From Siphonodentalium dalli (taxonomy: Eukaryota; Mollusca; Scaphopoda; Gadilida; Siphonodentaliidae), in contig CP136064.1 in the NCBI GenBank assembly GCA_032622095.1, positions 50,786,073-50,850,072 on the forward strand: a DNA stretch of 64,000 nt, given 5' to 3'. Made by a program: the position numbers and the translations under genes. How positions within the stretch are numbered: the first letter of the stretch is position 1; every line of letters starts with the position of its first letter. Below the pieces are notes generated by a model. That model worked only from the letters and a program-made list of their open reading frames with translations. It was not told where the DNA came from and ran no database searches. Of this stretch, positions 46,653-57,814 are shown piece after piece.

Positions 46653-47362
46653 GGGTGTGTCTTTTTACCGGATTCCGGATCCCGGATTTCGACCCGGATT
46701 TAGGTGTCTTTTTACCGGATTTCGACCCGGATTCGGGTATGAATTTCATGCTTGTTTTATCACACATTTAACCCATTAAAAGCCGTTTCTGGCACGCGGA
46801 AACTGATTAGGAGGTGAGATTAAACCATATAGGGCTGTCGTGCTCATTCAACCCGATTAATCGTATTTAAAGGTACATATCGTGCCCGGATCAGCATACT
46901 TCTTATTTTTTCATATAGACACGGCGGTTGGATTGATTTTACGTGATCATGATGGCATTTATGGGAACACATCATGTCCGGATCCGAATTAATTATCTCG
47001 TAATTATTGATCATATTTAAAGGTAGATATCATGTCCGGATCCGGTTTTTTTCTCTCTCTTTTTTTCCATATAAATTATCGTCTTTTTGATATATTAAAT
47101 GTCACGTGGAACAAAGTTATAAGTTGATTTTGATACGTTATACTAGGCTGTTGGATTGATTATCGCATTTAAAGGTCACACCATGTGCGGAACCGTATTA
47201 ATTTCCACGTATTTACTGACAATATTTAAAGGTACAGATTATGCCCGGATCCGGATTTTTTCTTCTTATAAAGTAATGCTTATTTAATACAATAAATGTA
47301 AACTGAGTCGCGTGGAACTAGGTTATAGATGTTGATGTTTAGATCAGATCATTCCCGGATTC
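46653..47362 (+). repeat. Left long terminal inverted repeat
   Basis: About 710 bp, pairing base for base with 49011-49741 apart from scattered substitutions and a few indels: for example an extra CTTTAAA-type insertion and about 13 extra bp in the right arm. By eye the identity is above 95 percent. It contains about five CCGGATC-type motifs, four of them following ATTTAAAGGT. Confidence 0.95.
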
Positions 47363-47507
47363 CAACAGCCGGGTCTAACCTCTCAAAATCAACTTCTAAC
47401 TTCCTCTTAACTCAGCTGACATTTAATATATTAAATAGGCGTTAATTTATATGGAGATTTTGTTTTTAAAAACCGGATCCGGGCATGGTCTGCACCTTTA
47501 AACTAGA

Positions 47508-47660
47508 TAATCACTGTATAAACTGTTGCTGGTTGCAACGGGATGAATATGTTAGCAGTGTTTTATAACGATTCGGGCGGCCAGACTATATAATCACTGT
47601 ATAAACAGTAGCGGGCTGCAACGGGATGAATATGCTATCCGTGTTTTTATCAGTCTGGGT
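47508..47660 (+). repeat. Two direct units of about 77 bp inside the MULE-like element
   Basis: ATAATCACTGTATAAACTGT plus TGCAACGGGATGAATATG recurs as ATAATCACTGTATAAACAGT plus TGCAACGGGATGAATATG. The tail AACGATTCGGGCG of the first unit appears again at about 48476, at the other side of the interior. Confidence 0.85.
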
Positions 47661-47669
47661 GAACGTCGA

Positions 47670-47694
47670 CTCTATATTTGAAATATAGAGTCTG
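47670..47694. repeat. Perfect 25-bp palindrome
   Basis: GACTCTATATTT and AAATATAGAGTC flank a single G. It lies between the direct units and the zinc-finger-like frame and could be a regulatory site of the element. Confidence 0.85.
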
Positions 47695-47777
47695 GAGCTA
47701 ATGTAGCCAAAACCATTTCTATTCAGCGAAGAGCTTCCCCAAAATGACGTCACGGATTTTTAAAAATACATCGATGA

Positions 47778-48107
47778 TTGACAGGTGTCCCCACGTGTTA
47801 TTTGTTGTGCTTCGCCGACTCATCAACCCACAGAAGGCCTGTGTCGCGACATAAACTTACAGAAGATAATATTTGTCGTGTGTGCGACTATACTTTTTCG
47901 GGAGATGAACTCGCTGCATCAACGGGAAAGCTGCATCCGAGAGCAAACAATAAGGTCGTCATCAAAAATGATGCTTTAGAACTATTTAAAAGCATAAAAT
48001 TAAGTCATTTCCTCGGTGTTTGACTTTCAGATGACTTTTTTACGGCAAATAATTTGATTTGCAAACCATGTTACAATAAAGTAAATCAAATACACGGACA
48101 TGAGTAA
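47778..48107 (+). pseudogene. Broken CxxC...CxxC zinc-finger-like frame
   Basis: The frame reads NICRVCDYTFSGDELAAS, then KLHPRANNKVVIKNDAL, stops at TGA (48021-48023), and in the same phase continues DDFFTANNLICKPCYNKVNQ to TAA at 48107. Paired CxxC motifs about 65 residues apart, the second followed by a basic/hydrophobic helix and a His, resemble ZAD-like or RAG1-N-terminal-like zinc-binding units found in transposon proteins. That resemblance is from memory. There is no ATG near the start, and a weak acceptor (ATTGACAG) precedes it, so this could be an exon. The in-frame stop suggests decay or a short stop-ended exon. Confidence 0.45.
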
Positions 48108-48114
48108 AGTTCTA

Positions 48115-48402
48115 TTTATATTTATGGGAGGCCAAGTTGGTACCATACGCAGGCCTATCTATCAAGTCCAGCACATCCTTCAAATTAATCGGAATCGTAC
48201 CGAATATATCGAAGCCATTTTCTGTCTGTTGTATTTGCAAGCCTCGAAATTCCGCTCTGTTACTATATTTAGAGGTGACATTATGGGAGTCTCCGCTCAC
48301 TAACACTTGTTTATTAACCCATACGGTTTCATTGGACGGAAAATAATTTACGCAATCAATCAGATTACGGAATCCCGAGGACTTGGAAATGAGATAGCGA
48401 TG
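48115..48402 (-). pseudogene. Unrecognised minus-strand frame in the MULE-like interior
   Basis: An open frame of about 95 codons without an ATG start includes CVNYFPSNETVWVNKQVLV, then GDSHNVTSKYSNRAEFRG, then FDIFGTIPINLKDVLDLI. Its composition is protein-like, but I recognise no domain. It may be captured host sequence, as MULEs often carry gene pieces, or a decayed transposon product. Confidence 0.22.
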
Positions 48403-49010
48403 TTATCCGTCAGACCTAATATTCAATGTTGTAATGAATATTTAGGTATGAGTTTACTCAGACTGTGTTTTAATAACGATTCGGGCGTCGGGACATAAAA
48501 CGCTTATTACAAGTCGTACATCTATCTCACTTAAACCGGCTTAAATATCGAATTTACAATAGTAATACTACTAGTATCACAAATATAATCGTTTATAATC
48601 GAACTAAAACAATAAACCATTTAAACTGCACCAGGTTTTTTTGTGGGCTGGAGAACAAAAAATCTTCACAAAAGCAAGTCAATTTATTTCAATCCCAATG
48701 ATATTACTGTTAAACGCAACCTGTGCCATGTTTTCGCGGGTCTGAAATGTCTTTTAATGTGTTAAACATGGGTTATAATAAACATAAAATTGAGATCAGG
48801 GTTCGGGTCGAAATTAGAAAAAGACACATAAAATCCGGATCCAGATCCGGGCATAAAGTTTGTCTGTAAATGGGCTCATTCTCGCGTGAAATCAATCCAC
48901 GCGCCATGTTCACCGTTTCCAAATAAACAGAGTTCCGCGTGGATCAGCTGCCATTTAATGTATTAAATACTTGACTATTTATATGAAATAGAAAAGAACT
49001 ATTCGTATCC

Positions 49011-49741
49011 GAATCCGGGAATGATCTGATCTAAACATCAACATCTATAACCTAGTTCCACGCGACTCAGTTTACATTTATTGTATTAAATAAGCATTAC
49101 TTTATAAGAAGAAAAATCCAGATCCGGGCATAATCTGTACCTTTAAATATTATCAGTAAATACGTGGAAATTAATTCGGTTCCGCACATGGTGTGTACCT
49201 TTAAATGCGATAACCATTCCGTGAAATCAATCCAACAGCCTAGTATAATGTCTCAAAATCAACTTATAACTTTGTTCCACGTGACATTTAATATATCAAA
49301 AAGACGATAATTTATATGGAAAAAAACAGAGAGAAAAAAACCGGATCCGGACATGATATCTACCTTTAAAGTTTAAATATGATCAATAATTACGAGATAA
49401 TTAATTCGGATCCGGACATGGTGTGTTCCCTTAAATGACATCATGATCACGTAAAATCAATCCAACCGCCGTGTCTATATGAAAAAATAAGAAGTATGCT
49501 GATCCGGGCACGATATGTACCTTTAAATACGATTAATCGGGTTGAATGAGCACGACAGCCCTATATTGGTTTAATATCACCCCATAACCAGTTTCCGCGT
49601 GCCAGAAACGGCTTTTAATGGGTTAAATGTGTGATAAAACAAGCATGAAATTCATACCCGAATCCGGGTCGAAATCCGGTAAAAAGACACCTAAATCCGG
49701 GTCGAAATCCGGGATCCGGAATCCGGTAAAAAGACACACCC
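49011..49741 (-). repeat. Right long terminal inverted repeat
   Basis: Reverse complement of the left arm, ending GGTAAAAAGACACACCC. Subterminal motifs read here as CCGGATCCGGACATGAT followed by ATCTACCTTTAAA. Just inside, at 48830-48960, there are further diverged copies of arm motifs, including GATCCAGATCCGGGCATAAA. Confidence 0.95.
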
Positions 49742-49750
49742 GCACATGTG
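49742..49750 (+). repeat. Right 9-bp target-site duplication
   Basis: GCACATGTG directly follows the right terminus GACACACCC, identical to 46644-46652. Confidence 0.9.
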
Positions 49751-50261
49751 GGCCAAGGCGTGAATTGCGCGGTGATTAATAATTAAGGTCCGACTTGAAC
49801 ATGAAATGCCCACTGTCCAAATATAATACTCCGCAAAATAGCCCGATCTCTTTCTGATTTCCCTAGCGACCAGGAAGAGACCATTGGACTTAATTTTTAT
49901 CACCGTCTTTGATTACCATCGAGTCGTAGCAATCTGCACAATCAAATCATTTTAATACCGGCAATGCGCACAATTGGATAGTTTCGCCAAATGACGCAAT
50001 CAATGCATTTGATAACTATATCTGTATATTGACTGTTTTATTGGTTGAAAGGGTGTAATCACATCAGCTGCCGTCTGGCGCAGTCCAGTGCTTAATTAGA
50101 TAAGTACACATGGTTGCACCGCGTGCCTTCGATTTGATTGCCATCGAGAGATCGATGCTAAATGCAACTTCGTTACTAAAGCATATCCCAAATGTGTGTT
50201 CTCATGCAGTGTGTTATTTTTGGCCACGCCGTAAACGTTCCTCGGGAATGAAGCCAATCGT
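49751..50261. other. No gene recognised
   Basis: Host-side flank of the MULE-like element. The 70-codon minus frame extends into the inverted repeat and is not supported. Confidence 0.4.
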
Positions 50262-50626
50262 TTAACCCTTTACCCAACAGAACGGCCCTGTGCCAATGCA
50301 TTCTCTTATATATGCGAGTCGACCATAGGTCGCCTCGCATATATAAGAGAATGCATTGGCTTAACACATATTAAAGAAAAAATGGTAAAAAGTGTTAAAA
50401 AAAAGTTTTTTTTAGGCCAATGCATTCTCTTATATATGCGAGGCGACCTATGGTCGACTCGCATATATAAGAGAATGCATTGGCACAGGGCATAACTGTA
50501 ACTATCACAATGTGCTCAATGAGCCGGTTCCAATGATACCCATATTTCCATGGTTTTATTGAGACAGACCGAAGATAATTTAGGCTGTTAGGGCGTTTCT
50601 GGGCGTTCTGTTGGGTAAAGGGTTAA
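50262..50626 (-). mobile_element. TTAA hairpin MITE, copy 5 (complete, 365 bp)
   Basis: TTAA at 50262-50265 and 50623-50626 with intact CCCTTTACCCAACAG and CTGTTGGGTAAAGGG termini. Reverse orientation. The ACCGGCC block is degraded to GGGCGTTTCTGGGCGTTCTG, giving symmetrical AGAACGG/GCGTTCT inner termini. The spacer between hairpins is shortened. Confidence 0.93.
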
Positions 50627-51239
50627 GATACATAATCTGATTCGCTGGTCCTCGTATCACCCAATATATATACAACAACAACAACAACGGAATTCACCAA
50701 AAGCCGATTTAGTTATCCAAATTAGTTTATTGTCAATAAATACTCACAACAATACCAATCACGATATTATATTTGCAGAAAAAGTCATAACGGTTTTTCT
50801 TGCCAGTTTGGAGGATGAGTGAGTGTGGTTTACAACTTCCATATATGATGATTCTTAGTTAAAATTGGAATTTCACAACGTGTGTTATCACAAAAGTAAA
50901 CACATAGTAGTTTTACGTGTAACCGGCGTGGTGCCATAAAACACGTCCATTTGGACAAATATAACATGATTACAGATTCGTAAATAAGTATATGTATGTT
51001 ATACAGTTTATATGAATAAACAATTCATATGTATCCGATGTCAACTATCACAACCTGTCGTATTCTTGTTGATGGCGATACTTTTCATTAATATGCGATC
51101 GCCACTGATGCGCTGATCGTATATCGAGCAGTGACCTTGTGTGACCTCTCGTAACGGCGTCCGCGCATGTCTGTACTATTTCTGGAATTATGGGGAATTT
51201 TTGCCAGGCCGCTGAATAGTCCAGGTGGTGAAAAAAATG
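50627..51239. other. No gene recognised; short (CAA)n
   Basis: A (CAA)5-6 tract lies at about 50671-50687. Overlapping minus frames of 69 and 78 codons at 51048-51297 have no motif. Confidence 0.4.
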
Positions 51240-51360
51240 AAAAATCGAAATATGATAACTTTGAGCTTTGATGTGTGGTTTCATCGACTCGAATCAAATA
51301 TGTTTTACCCTCGAAGCGAAAGGAATAGAAATTTACGAGCGTTAATTCGGATTATGTATC
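51240..51360 (+). repeat. Dispersed repeat fragment (partner at 15190-15340)
   Basis: CGACTCGAATCAAATATGTT and TACCCTCGAAGCGAAAG match the 15.2-kb copy. It runs directly into the next hairpin MITE. Confidence 0.7.
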
Positions 51361-51366
51361 TTCAAC

Positions 51367-51575
51367 GATCCTGTGCCAGTGCATTCTCTTATATAATGCG
51401 AGTCTCTCATATGGAGCCTCGCATATTTAAGAGAATGCATTGGCTTACAAGGTCAAGGTAAATATTGTTAGGCCAATACATTCTCTGTCCTTATGGGGTA
51501 CCCGAATATATAACAGAATGCATTGGCACATGGTTTTCGCAAAATTTCAGGAAGCTCCAGTCATGGAAGGGTTAA
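51367..51575 (-). mobile_element. Hairpin MITE variant subfamily
   Basis: It ends CAGGAAGCTCCAGTCATGG and AAGGGTTAA (TTAA 51572-51575), the inverse of the left end at 29625. Two decayed hairpins around the spacer CAAGGTCAAGGTAAATATTG. The left terminus is truncated at CCTGTGCCAGTGC. Confidence 0.82.
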
Positions 51576-51603
51576 CATCGTTTATGATAGCATGTTAGCT
51601 GGA

Positions 51604-52096
51604 TGGAATTGTATAATCAGGATCAAACTATGGTGCCGGACATTTGCAGAATGAGGTCAACAGAAGGCGAATTTAGTAACGCAAACCTACACAGAGGGCT
51701 AGCGTCGCAAAATTCACCTTCTGGGACTCTGGCTTCATCTTCTCTGGAAAGCATCTTTATTATCAAATTAACAAGTTTTTTTTAGTTTCTTTAGAAAGTT
51801 TCTTTTTCTTTTCTTAGGTTAGTTTCTCTCTCTGTATATATAACCCCAAGTTGGCAGACGATTACATGCACAATCGAGGTGCCAAATGGGTGCACATCAC
51901 CATTTGGGAACTTAAATCTGAGTCTTTGTCTCCCATATGCACAGCAGATTAGGCCATGCAGAATGAAGTCCACACAGGACGAATTTGATGACGCCAGCCC
52001 GTTGTGCGGGGTAGCGTCACTAAGTTGCCCTCTGTGGGCCTCATTCTGCAAATGTCCGGCATCATATTTTGAGGTCTGATTGTAATGAGTGGGAAT
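51604..52096. mobile_element. Foldback element with CATTTGCAGAATGAGG cores
   Basis: GTGCCGGACATTTGCAGAAT near 51633 is mirrored by ATTCTGCAAATGTCCGGCAT near 52043, with AATCAGGATCAAA/TTTTGAGGTCTGATT outside. Each arm holds its own palindrome (GTGACGCTAGCCC-like); the right one spans about 51957-52058. The centre is a pyrimidine-rich TTTCTTT tract. Related cores lie at 44.39-44.46 kb. Confidence 0.78.
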
Positions 52097-52125
52097 CACA
52101 ACCCGTGAACACGACGTCGCGGTGT

Positions 52126-55100
52126 TTCTGATCTGGTCGGTTCTTTGTGTTATTAGAGAGGTCTCTGATCTGTTTCGATCTGGTCTGTGCTTGGTGTTAT
52201 TATAGAGGTCTCTGATCTGTTCTCTGTGTTATTAGAGAGGTCTCTGATCTGTTTCGATCTGATCGATTCTTGATGTTATTAGAGAGGTCTCTGATCTGTT
52301 TCGATCTGGTCTGTGCTTGGTGTTATTATAGAGGTCTCTGATCTGTTCTCTGTGTTATTAGAGAGGTCTCTGATCTGTTTCGATCTGGTCTGTGCTTGGT
52401 GTTATTATAGAGGTCTCTGATCTGTTTCGATCTGGTCTGTTCTCTGTGTTATTAGAGAGGTCTCTGATCTGTTTCGATCTGGTCTGTGCTTGGTGTTATT
52501 ATAGAGGTCTCTGATCTGTTTCGATCTGGTCTGTTCTCTGTGTTATTAGAGAGGTCTCTGATCTGTTTCGATCTGGTCTGGTCTTTGTGTTATTAGAGAG
52601 GTCTCTGGTCTGTTCTTGGTGTTATTAGAGAGGTCTCTGATCTGTTTCGATCTGATCGATTCTTGATGTTATTAGAGAGGTCTCTGATCTGTTTCGATCT
52701 GGTCTGTTCTCTGTGTTATTAGAGAGGTCTCTGATCTGTTTCGATCTGGTCTGTTCTCTGTGTTATTATAGAGGTCTCTGATCTGTTTCGATCTGGTCTG
52801 TTCTCTGTGTTATTAGAGAGGTCTCTGATCTGTTTCGATCTGGTCTGTGCTTGGTGTTATTATAGAGGTCTCTGATCTGTTTCGATCTGGTCTGTTCTCT
52901 GTGTTATTAGAGAGGTCTCTGATCTGTTTCGATCTGGTCTGGTCTTTGTGTTATTAGAGAGGTCTCTGGTCTGTTCTTGGTGTTATTAGAGATGTCCCTG
53001 GTCTGTTTCGATCTGATCGATTCTTGGTGTTATTAGAGATGTCTCTGATCTGTTTCCATCTGGTCTGTTCTTGGTGTTATTAGAGAGGTCTCTGATCTGT
53101 TCTTGGTGTTATTAGAGATGTCTCTGATCTGTTTCGATCTGGTCTGTTCTTGGTGTTATTAGAGAGGTCTCTGGTCTGTTCTTGGTGTTATTAGAGATGT
53201 CTCTGATCTGTTTCGATCTGGTCGGTTCTTGGTGTTATTAGAGAGGTCTCTGATCTGTTTCGATCTGATCGATTCTTGGTGTTATTAGAGAGGTCTCTGA
53301 TCTGTTTCGATCTTGTCTGTTCTTGGTGTTATTAGAGAGGTCTCTGATCTGTTTCGATCTGGTCTGTTCTCTGTGTTATTAGAGAGGTCTCTGATCTGTT
53401 TCGATCTGGTCTGTGCTTGGTGTTATTATAGAGGTCTCTGATCTGTTTCGATCTGGTCTGTTCTCTGTGTTATTAGAGAGGTCTCTGATCTGTTTCGATC
53501 TGGTCTGTTCTTTGTGTTATTATAGAGGTCTCTGATCTGTTTCGATCTGGTCTGTTCTCTGTGTTATTAGAGAGGTCTCTGATCTGTTTCGATCTGGTCT
53601 GGTCTTTGTGTTATTATGAGAGGTCTCTGGTCTGTTCTTGGTGTTATTAGAGATGTCCCTGGTCTGTTTCGATCTGATCGATTCTTGGTGTTATTAGAGA
53701 TGTCTCTGATCTGTTTCCATCTGGTCTGTTCTTGGTGTTATTAGAGAGGTCTCTGATCTGTTCTTGGTGTTATTAGAGATGTCTCTGATCTGTTTCGATC
53801 TGGTCTGTTCTTGGTGTTATTAGAGAGGTCTCTGGTCTGTTCTTGGTGTTATTAGAGATGTCTCTGATCTGTTTCGATCTGGTCGGTTCTTGGTGTTATT
53901 AGAGAGGTTTCTGATCTGTTTCGATCTGATCTGTTCTTGGTGTTATTAGAGAGGTCTCTGATCTGTTCTTGGTGTTATGAGAGAGGTCTCTGATCTGTTT
54001 CGATCTGGTCTGTTCTTGGTGTTATTAGAGATGTCTCTGGTCTGTTTCGATCTGATCTGGTCTTGGTGTCATTATATAGGTCTCTGATCTGTTTCGATCT
54101 GGTCTGTTATTGGTGTTATGAGAGAGGTCTCTGATCTGTTTCGATCTGATCTGGTCTTGGTGTTATTAGATAGGTCTCTGATCTGTTTCGATCTTGTCTG
54201 TTCTTGGTGTTATTATAGAGGTCTCTGATCTGTTTCGATCTGGTCTGTTCTTGGTGTTATTAGAGAGGTTTCTGATCTGTTCTTGGTGTTATGAGAGAGG
54301 TCTCTGATCTGTTTCGATCTGGTGTGTTCTTGGTGTTATTAGAGATGTCTCTGGTCTGTTTCGATCTGATCTGGTCTTGGTGTTATTAGATAGGTCTCTG
54401 ATCTGTTTCGATCTGGTCTGTTCTTGGTGTTATGAGAGAGGTCTCTGATCTGTTTCGATCTGATCTGGTCTTGGTGTTATTAGATAGGTCTCTGATCTGT
54501 TTCGATCTGGTCTGTTCTTGGTGTTATTAGAGAGGTCTCTGATCTGTTTCGATCTGATCTGTTCTTGGTGTTATTAGAGATGTCTCTGGTCTGTTTCGAT
54601 CTGGTCTGTTCTTGGTGTTATTAGAGAGGTCTCTGGTCTGTTCTTGGTGTTATTAGAGAGGTCTCTGATCTGTTTAGATCTGGTCTGTTCTTGGTGTTAT
54701 TAGAGAGGTATCTGATCTGTTTCGATCTGGTCTGTTGTTTGTGTTATTAGAGATGTCTCTGATCTGTTTCGATCTGGTCTGGTCTTCGTGTTATTAGAAA
54801 GGTCTCTGATCTGTTCTTGGTGTTATTAGAGAGGTCTCTGATCTGTTTCGATCTGGTCTGTTCTTGGTGTTATTATAGAGGTCTCTGATCTGTTTCGATC
54901 TGGTCTGTTCTTTGGTGTTATTATAGAGGTCTCTGATCTGTTTCGATCTGGTCTGTTCTTGGTGTTATTAGAGAGGTCTCTGGTCTGTTCTTGGTGTTAT
55001 TAGAGAGGTCTCTGATCTGTTTCCATCTGATCTGGTCTTGGTGTTATTATATAGGTCTGTGATCTTTTTCGATCTGGTCTGTTCTTGGTGTTATTAGAGA

Positions 55101-55844
55101 GGTCTCTGATCTGTTGCCATCTGATCTGGTCTTGGTGTTATTAGAGAGGTCTCTGATCTGTTTCGATCTGGTCTGTGCTTGGTGTTATTATAGAGGTCTC
55201 TGATCTGTTTCGATCTGGTCTGTTCTTGGTGCTATTATAGAGGTCTCTGATCTGTTTCGATCTGGTCTGTTCTTTGGTGTTATTATAGAGGTCTCTGATC
55301 TGTTTCGATCTGGTCTGTTCTTGGTGTTATTAGAGAGGACTCTGGTCTGTTCTTGGTGTTATTAGAGAGGTCTCTGATCTGTTTCCATCTGATCTGTTTC
55401 CATCTGATCTGTTTCCATCTGATCTGTTTCGATCTGGTCTGTTCTTGGTGTTATTATAGAGGTCTCTGATCTGTTTCGATCTGGTCTGTTCTTTGGTGTT
55501 ATTATAGAGGTCTCTGATCTGTTTCGATCTGGTCTGTTCTTGGTGTTATTAGAGAGGTCTCTGATCTGTTTCGATCTGGTCTGTTCTTGGTGTTATTAGA
55601 GAGGTCTCTGGTCTGTTCTTTGTGTTATTAGAGAGGTCTCTGATCTGTTTCGATCTGGTCTGTTCTTGGTGTTATTATAGAGCTCTCTGATCTGTTTCGA
55701 TCTGGTCTGTTCTTGGTGTTATTAGAGAGGTCTCTGGTCTGTTCTTGGTGTTATTAGAGAGGTCTCTGGTCTGGTCTTGGTGTTATTAGATAGGTCTGTG
55801 ATCTTTTTCGATCTGGTCTGTTCTTGGTGTTATTAGAGAGGTCT
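52126..55844 (+). repeat. 47-bp satellite array with a short variant, about 80 units
   Basis: The full unit is GGTCTCTGATCTGTTTCGAT, then CTGGTCTGTTCTTGGTGTTA, then TTAGAGA (47 bp). A shorter form of about 31 bp lacks TTTCGATCTGGTCTG-type text and goes straight from CTGATCTG to TTCTTGGTG. AGAGAGG and AGAGATG, and CTTGGTG and CTCTGTG, are recurrent alternatives. The strand is strongly T/G-rich. The array ends abruptly at GGTCTCGCAGTTAGC. Confidence 0.97.
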
Positions 55845-55937
55845 CGCAGTTAGCAGTTATACGACTACGTTAGCTAAACGTCGTCGTATAATTTAAATCA
55901 GGCCAACAAATCGTTCGCAAAAATTATCACGACTAGC

Positions 55938-56450
55938 CAGGGGGGGGGGTTTCCGGGCACGTATGCCGGGGTGGGTGGGTGGTCGATGGGAACCAACAAA
56001 TATTTTTGTCCGCAACTCAAATGTTTTTTCCTGCAAGTCTTTTTGACTGTTTTTGCAATGAGTTTGGCTTAAAACACATTAGAATGTCAATATTAACATA
56101 AATGAAAAATTTCATGATGATCAGACAAACAGTATAGCCTGTAGCCATGCTAATGGATTGAATTTTGAAATCCAAGATGGCCGCTGGCAACCATATTTTT
56201 TTGGCCGAATGACCCCAAAATGACTCGTTCCTATTTACATATCAATGTTAACAACCATGACAAATAGTATGCACATAGATTCATATACAGCTGTTTACAG
56301 TGAATTTCCCCCTGCAAATCACTGTTTTAGTGTTAAAAGGGGTGGGTGTCCAAAAATGGTCGGGAAAAACTGCCGAAAACGGAAAAAAATTTGACGCGGG
56401 GGTGGGTGGGTCACAACAAGGGTCGAAAGGAAAAAATCATCATACGTGCC
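55938..56450 (+). mobile_element. G-run/CACGTATG element, copy 1, about 513 bp
   Basis: It starts CAGGGGGGGGGG, then CCGGGCACGTATGCCGGGGT, and ends ATCATACGTGCC. The interior has AATCCAAGATGGCCGC and GTAAACAGC/GCTGTTTACAGTGAAT motifs shared, inverted, with 59852-60413. Terminal GGCACGTATG/CATACGTGCC repeats. No clear duplication. Confidence 0.85.
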
Positions 56451-57454
56451 AGGATTATTGAATTCGACAACGCATGGTTAATCGTGCATATTGAGATTTT
56501 CGCTTCGCACAATCTACCACATTGAGCACACCGGCTCGCAACATTTTGTTATTCTTTTCGACCAATTTATGACACGGTTGTCGGCAGTTTTCCTGAGTGA
56601 TTGCTGTTTAATACAACAAACCTATAGTTGATAGCGTGTATAGATATTTAGAAGTTTTTGGCATAAACCGAAGAAATTGAAACCTTATCCGGTATGGTGT
56701 TTGGGTTTCACTGCTATACAGTTAGAATATGCACATAACTTGGTGACGTACATGTAGTGCCATAACTTCAATCGTAAACTGGTAACTGTATGCGTGAGTT
56801 CACGAAATCTATCTGTTGGGTATATCCCTCTGAGACCGATCATCAGAATATTCTTATCCTATATAATAAAACAGGTGTGGTTTACGTCAACTATTTATTT
56901 ATAATGTTGATAAAAAAACTCTCGTCGGTGCATTCATCATCAAATGTTAAATCGTCAATTTCGTCAGCGGAAATATTCAAAGTATGAATAGATAATCAAG
57001 AACACAAAACGGCAGTTCCATTTTGCTGATCCAGTAAAGTAAATAACTCAGCACAATGTGAAGCAAATTAAAATTACAGTATACAAATTGAAGGGAATTG
57101 ATTTTTATTTCCACAGTAAATTGTCGGCATCATTAACGCTAAGAATCGGAAGTAACAAGCTGTCGATTCTTGCATGAAATTGGCATACAAATATGCACAA
57201 AACATGGTGGAAATGATGTGATAGTAACAACGCAAACTATATATTAAATGTATTCACAATACATGTATACGAAAATGTCGCAGTAGATCATTGGAGTACC
57301 CCAGCCTATGCGGGACATGTCTAGAGGGTCTATATTCTGGGTGTCCAACTTAGAATTTTCAACTGAACCCACGTTGAACCAGACACGAACTCCCAAATTA
57401 AATAAATTCCATTTGCTTCTCCTGGGTTGAAATGTTCCAACTGTACCTCAATAA
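56451..57454. other. No gene recognised
   Basis: AT-rich. A 65-codon frame at 56790 has no features. Confidence 0.4.
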
Positions 57455-57635
57455 GGAAGCTTAATAAGGAAGCGCAATAGGGAAGCCCATTGGTACCTCG
57501 ATAAGGAAGACCTTACCCACCATATGACTCCCCTCCCTGGTACCTCAATAAGAAAGCCCATTGGTACCTCAATAAGGAAACCCTCACTCATCATATGACT
57601 TACATCCCCCCTCCCTGTTACCTCATTGTTACCCA
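57455..57635 (+). repeat. Degenerate tandem GGTACCTCAATAAGGAAGC units
   Basis: Seven or so imperfect units with TACCTCAATAAGGAA or AATAAGGAAGC cores, some joined by CCCATT and CATATGACT linkers, which gives a second, longer period. Confidence 0.8.
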
Positions 57636-57664
57636 TTGGGGTCTCATGGATTTCAATAATTTTT

Positions 57665-57740
57665 GTATTTCGTTTAAACGCAATACTATACATTGCATGT
57701 AAATGCAAACGAAATATTTTTGCGTTTGAACGCAATAGTG
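57665..57740. repeat. Palindromic GCGTTTAAACGC-like motif group 1
   Basis: CGTTTAAACGCAATAC and TTTGCGTTTGAACGCAATAG flank a CATGTAAATGC segment. They share the motif that is clustered at 58935-59060. Confidence 0.75.
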
Positions 57741-57814
57741 GAGGGGACAACGTATAACAATGACACTGTAGCTACATAGGCTACATCGATGAAGCACCAT
57801 GAGTTAATCTGCTC

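Larger units (their letters stand above)
46653..49741. mobile_element. Long-TIR, Mutator-like (MULE-type) element, 3089 bp
   Basis: Terminal inverted repeats of about 710 and 730 bp start GGGTGTGTCTTTTTACCGGA and end its reverse complement. The flanks are an exact 9-bp duplication. Nine-base duplications with long arms are characteristic of Mutator-like transposons. The arms carry repeated ATTTAAAGGTA plus CATGTCCGGATCCGG motifs. The 1.65-kb interior lacks a recognisable transposase; it holds a broken zinc-finger-like frame and a minus-strand frame. The element is therefore probably non-autonomous. A foldback element of another class cannot be excluded. Confidence 0.85.

Noticed and set aside
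46653-49741. Classifying the long-TIR element as Polinton, P or Transib/RAG type
   Set aside because: Those make 6-, 8- and 5-bp duplications; the duplication here is 9 bp, and no polymerase, integrase or core transposase frame is seen.
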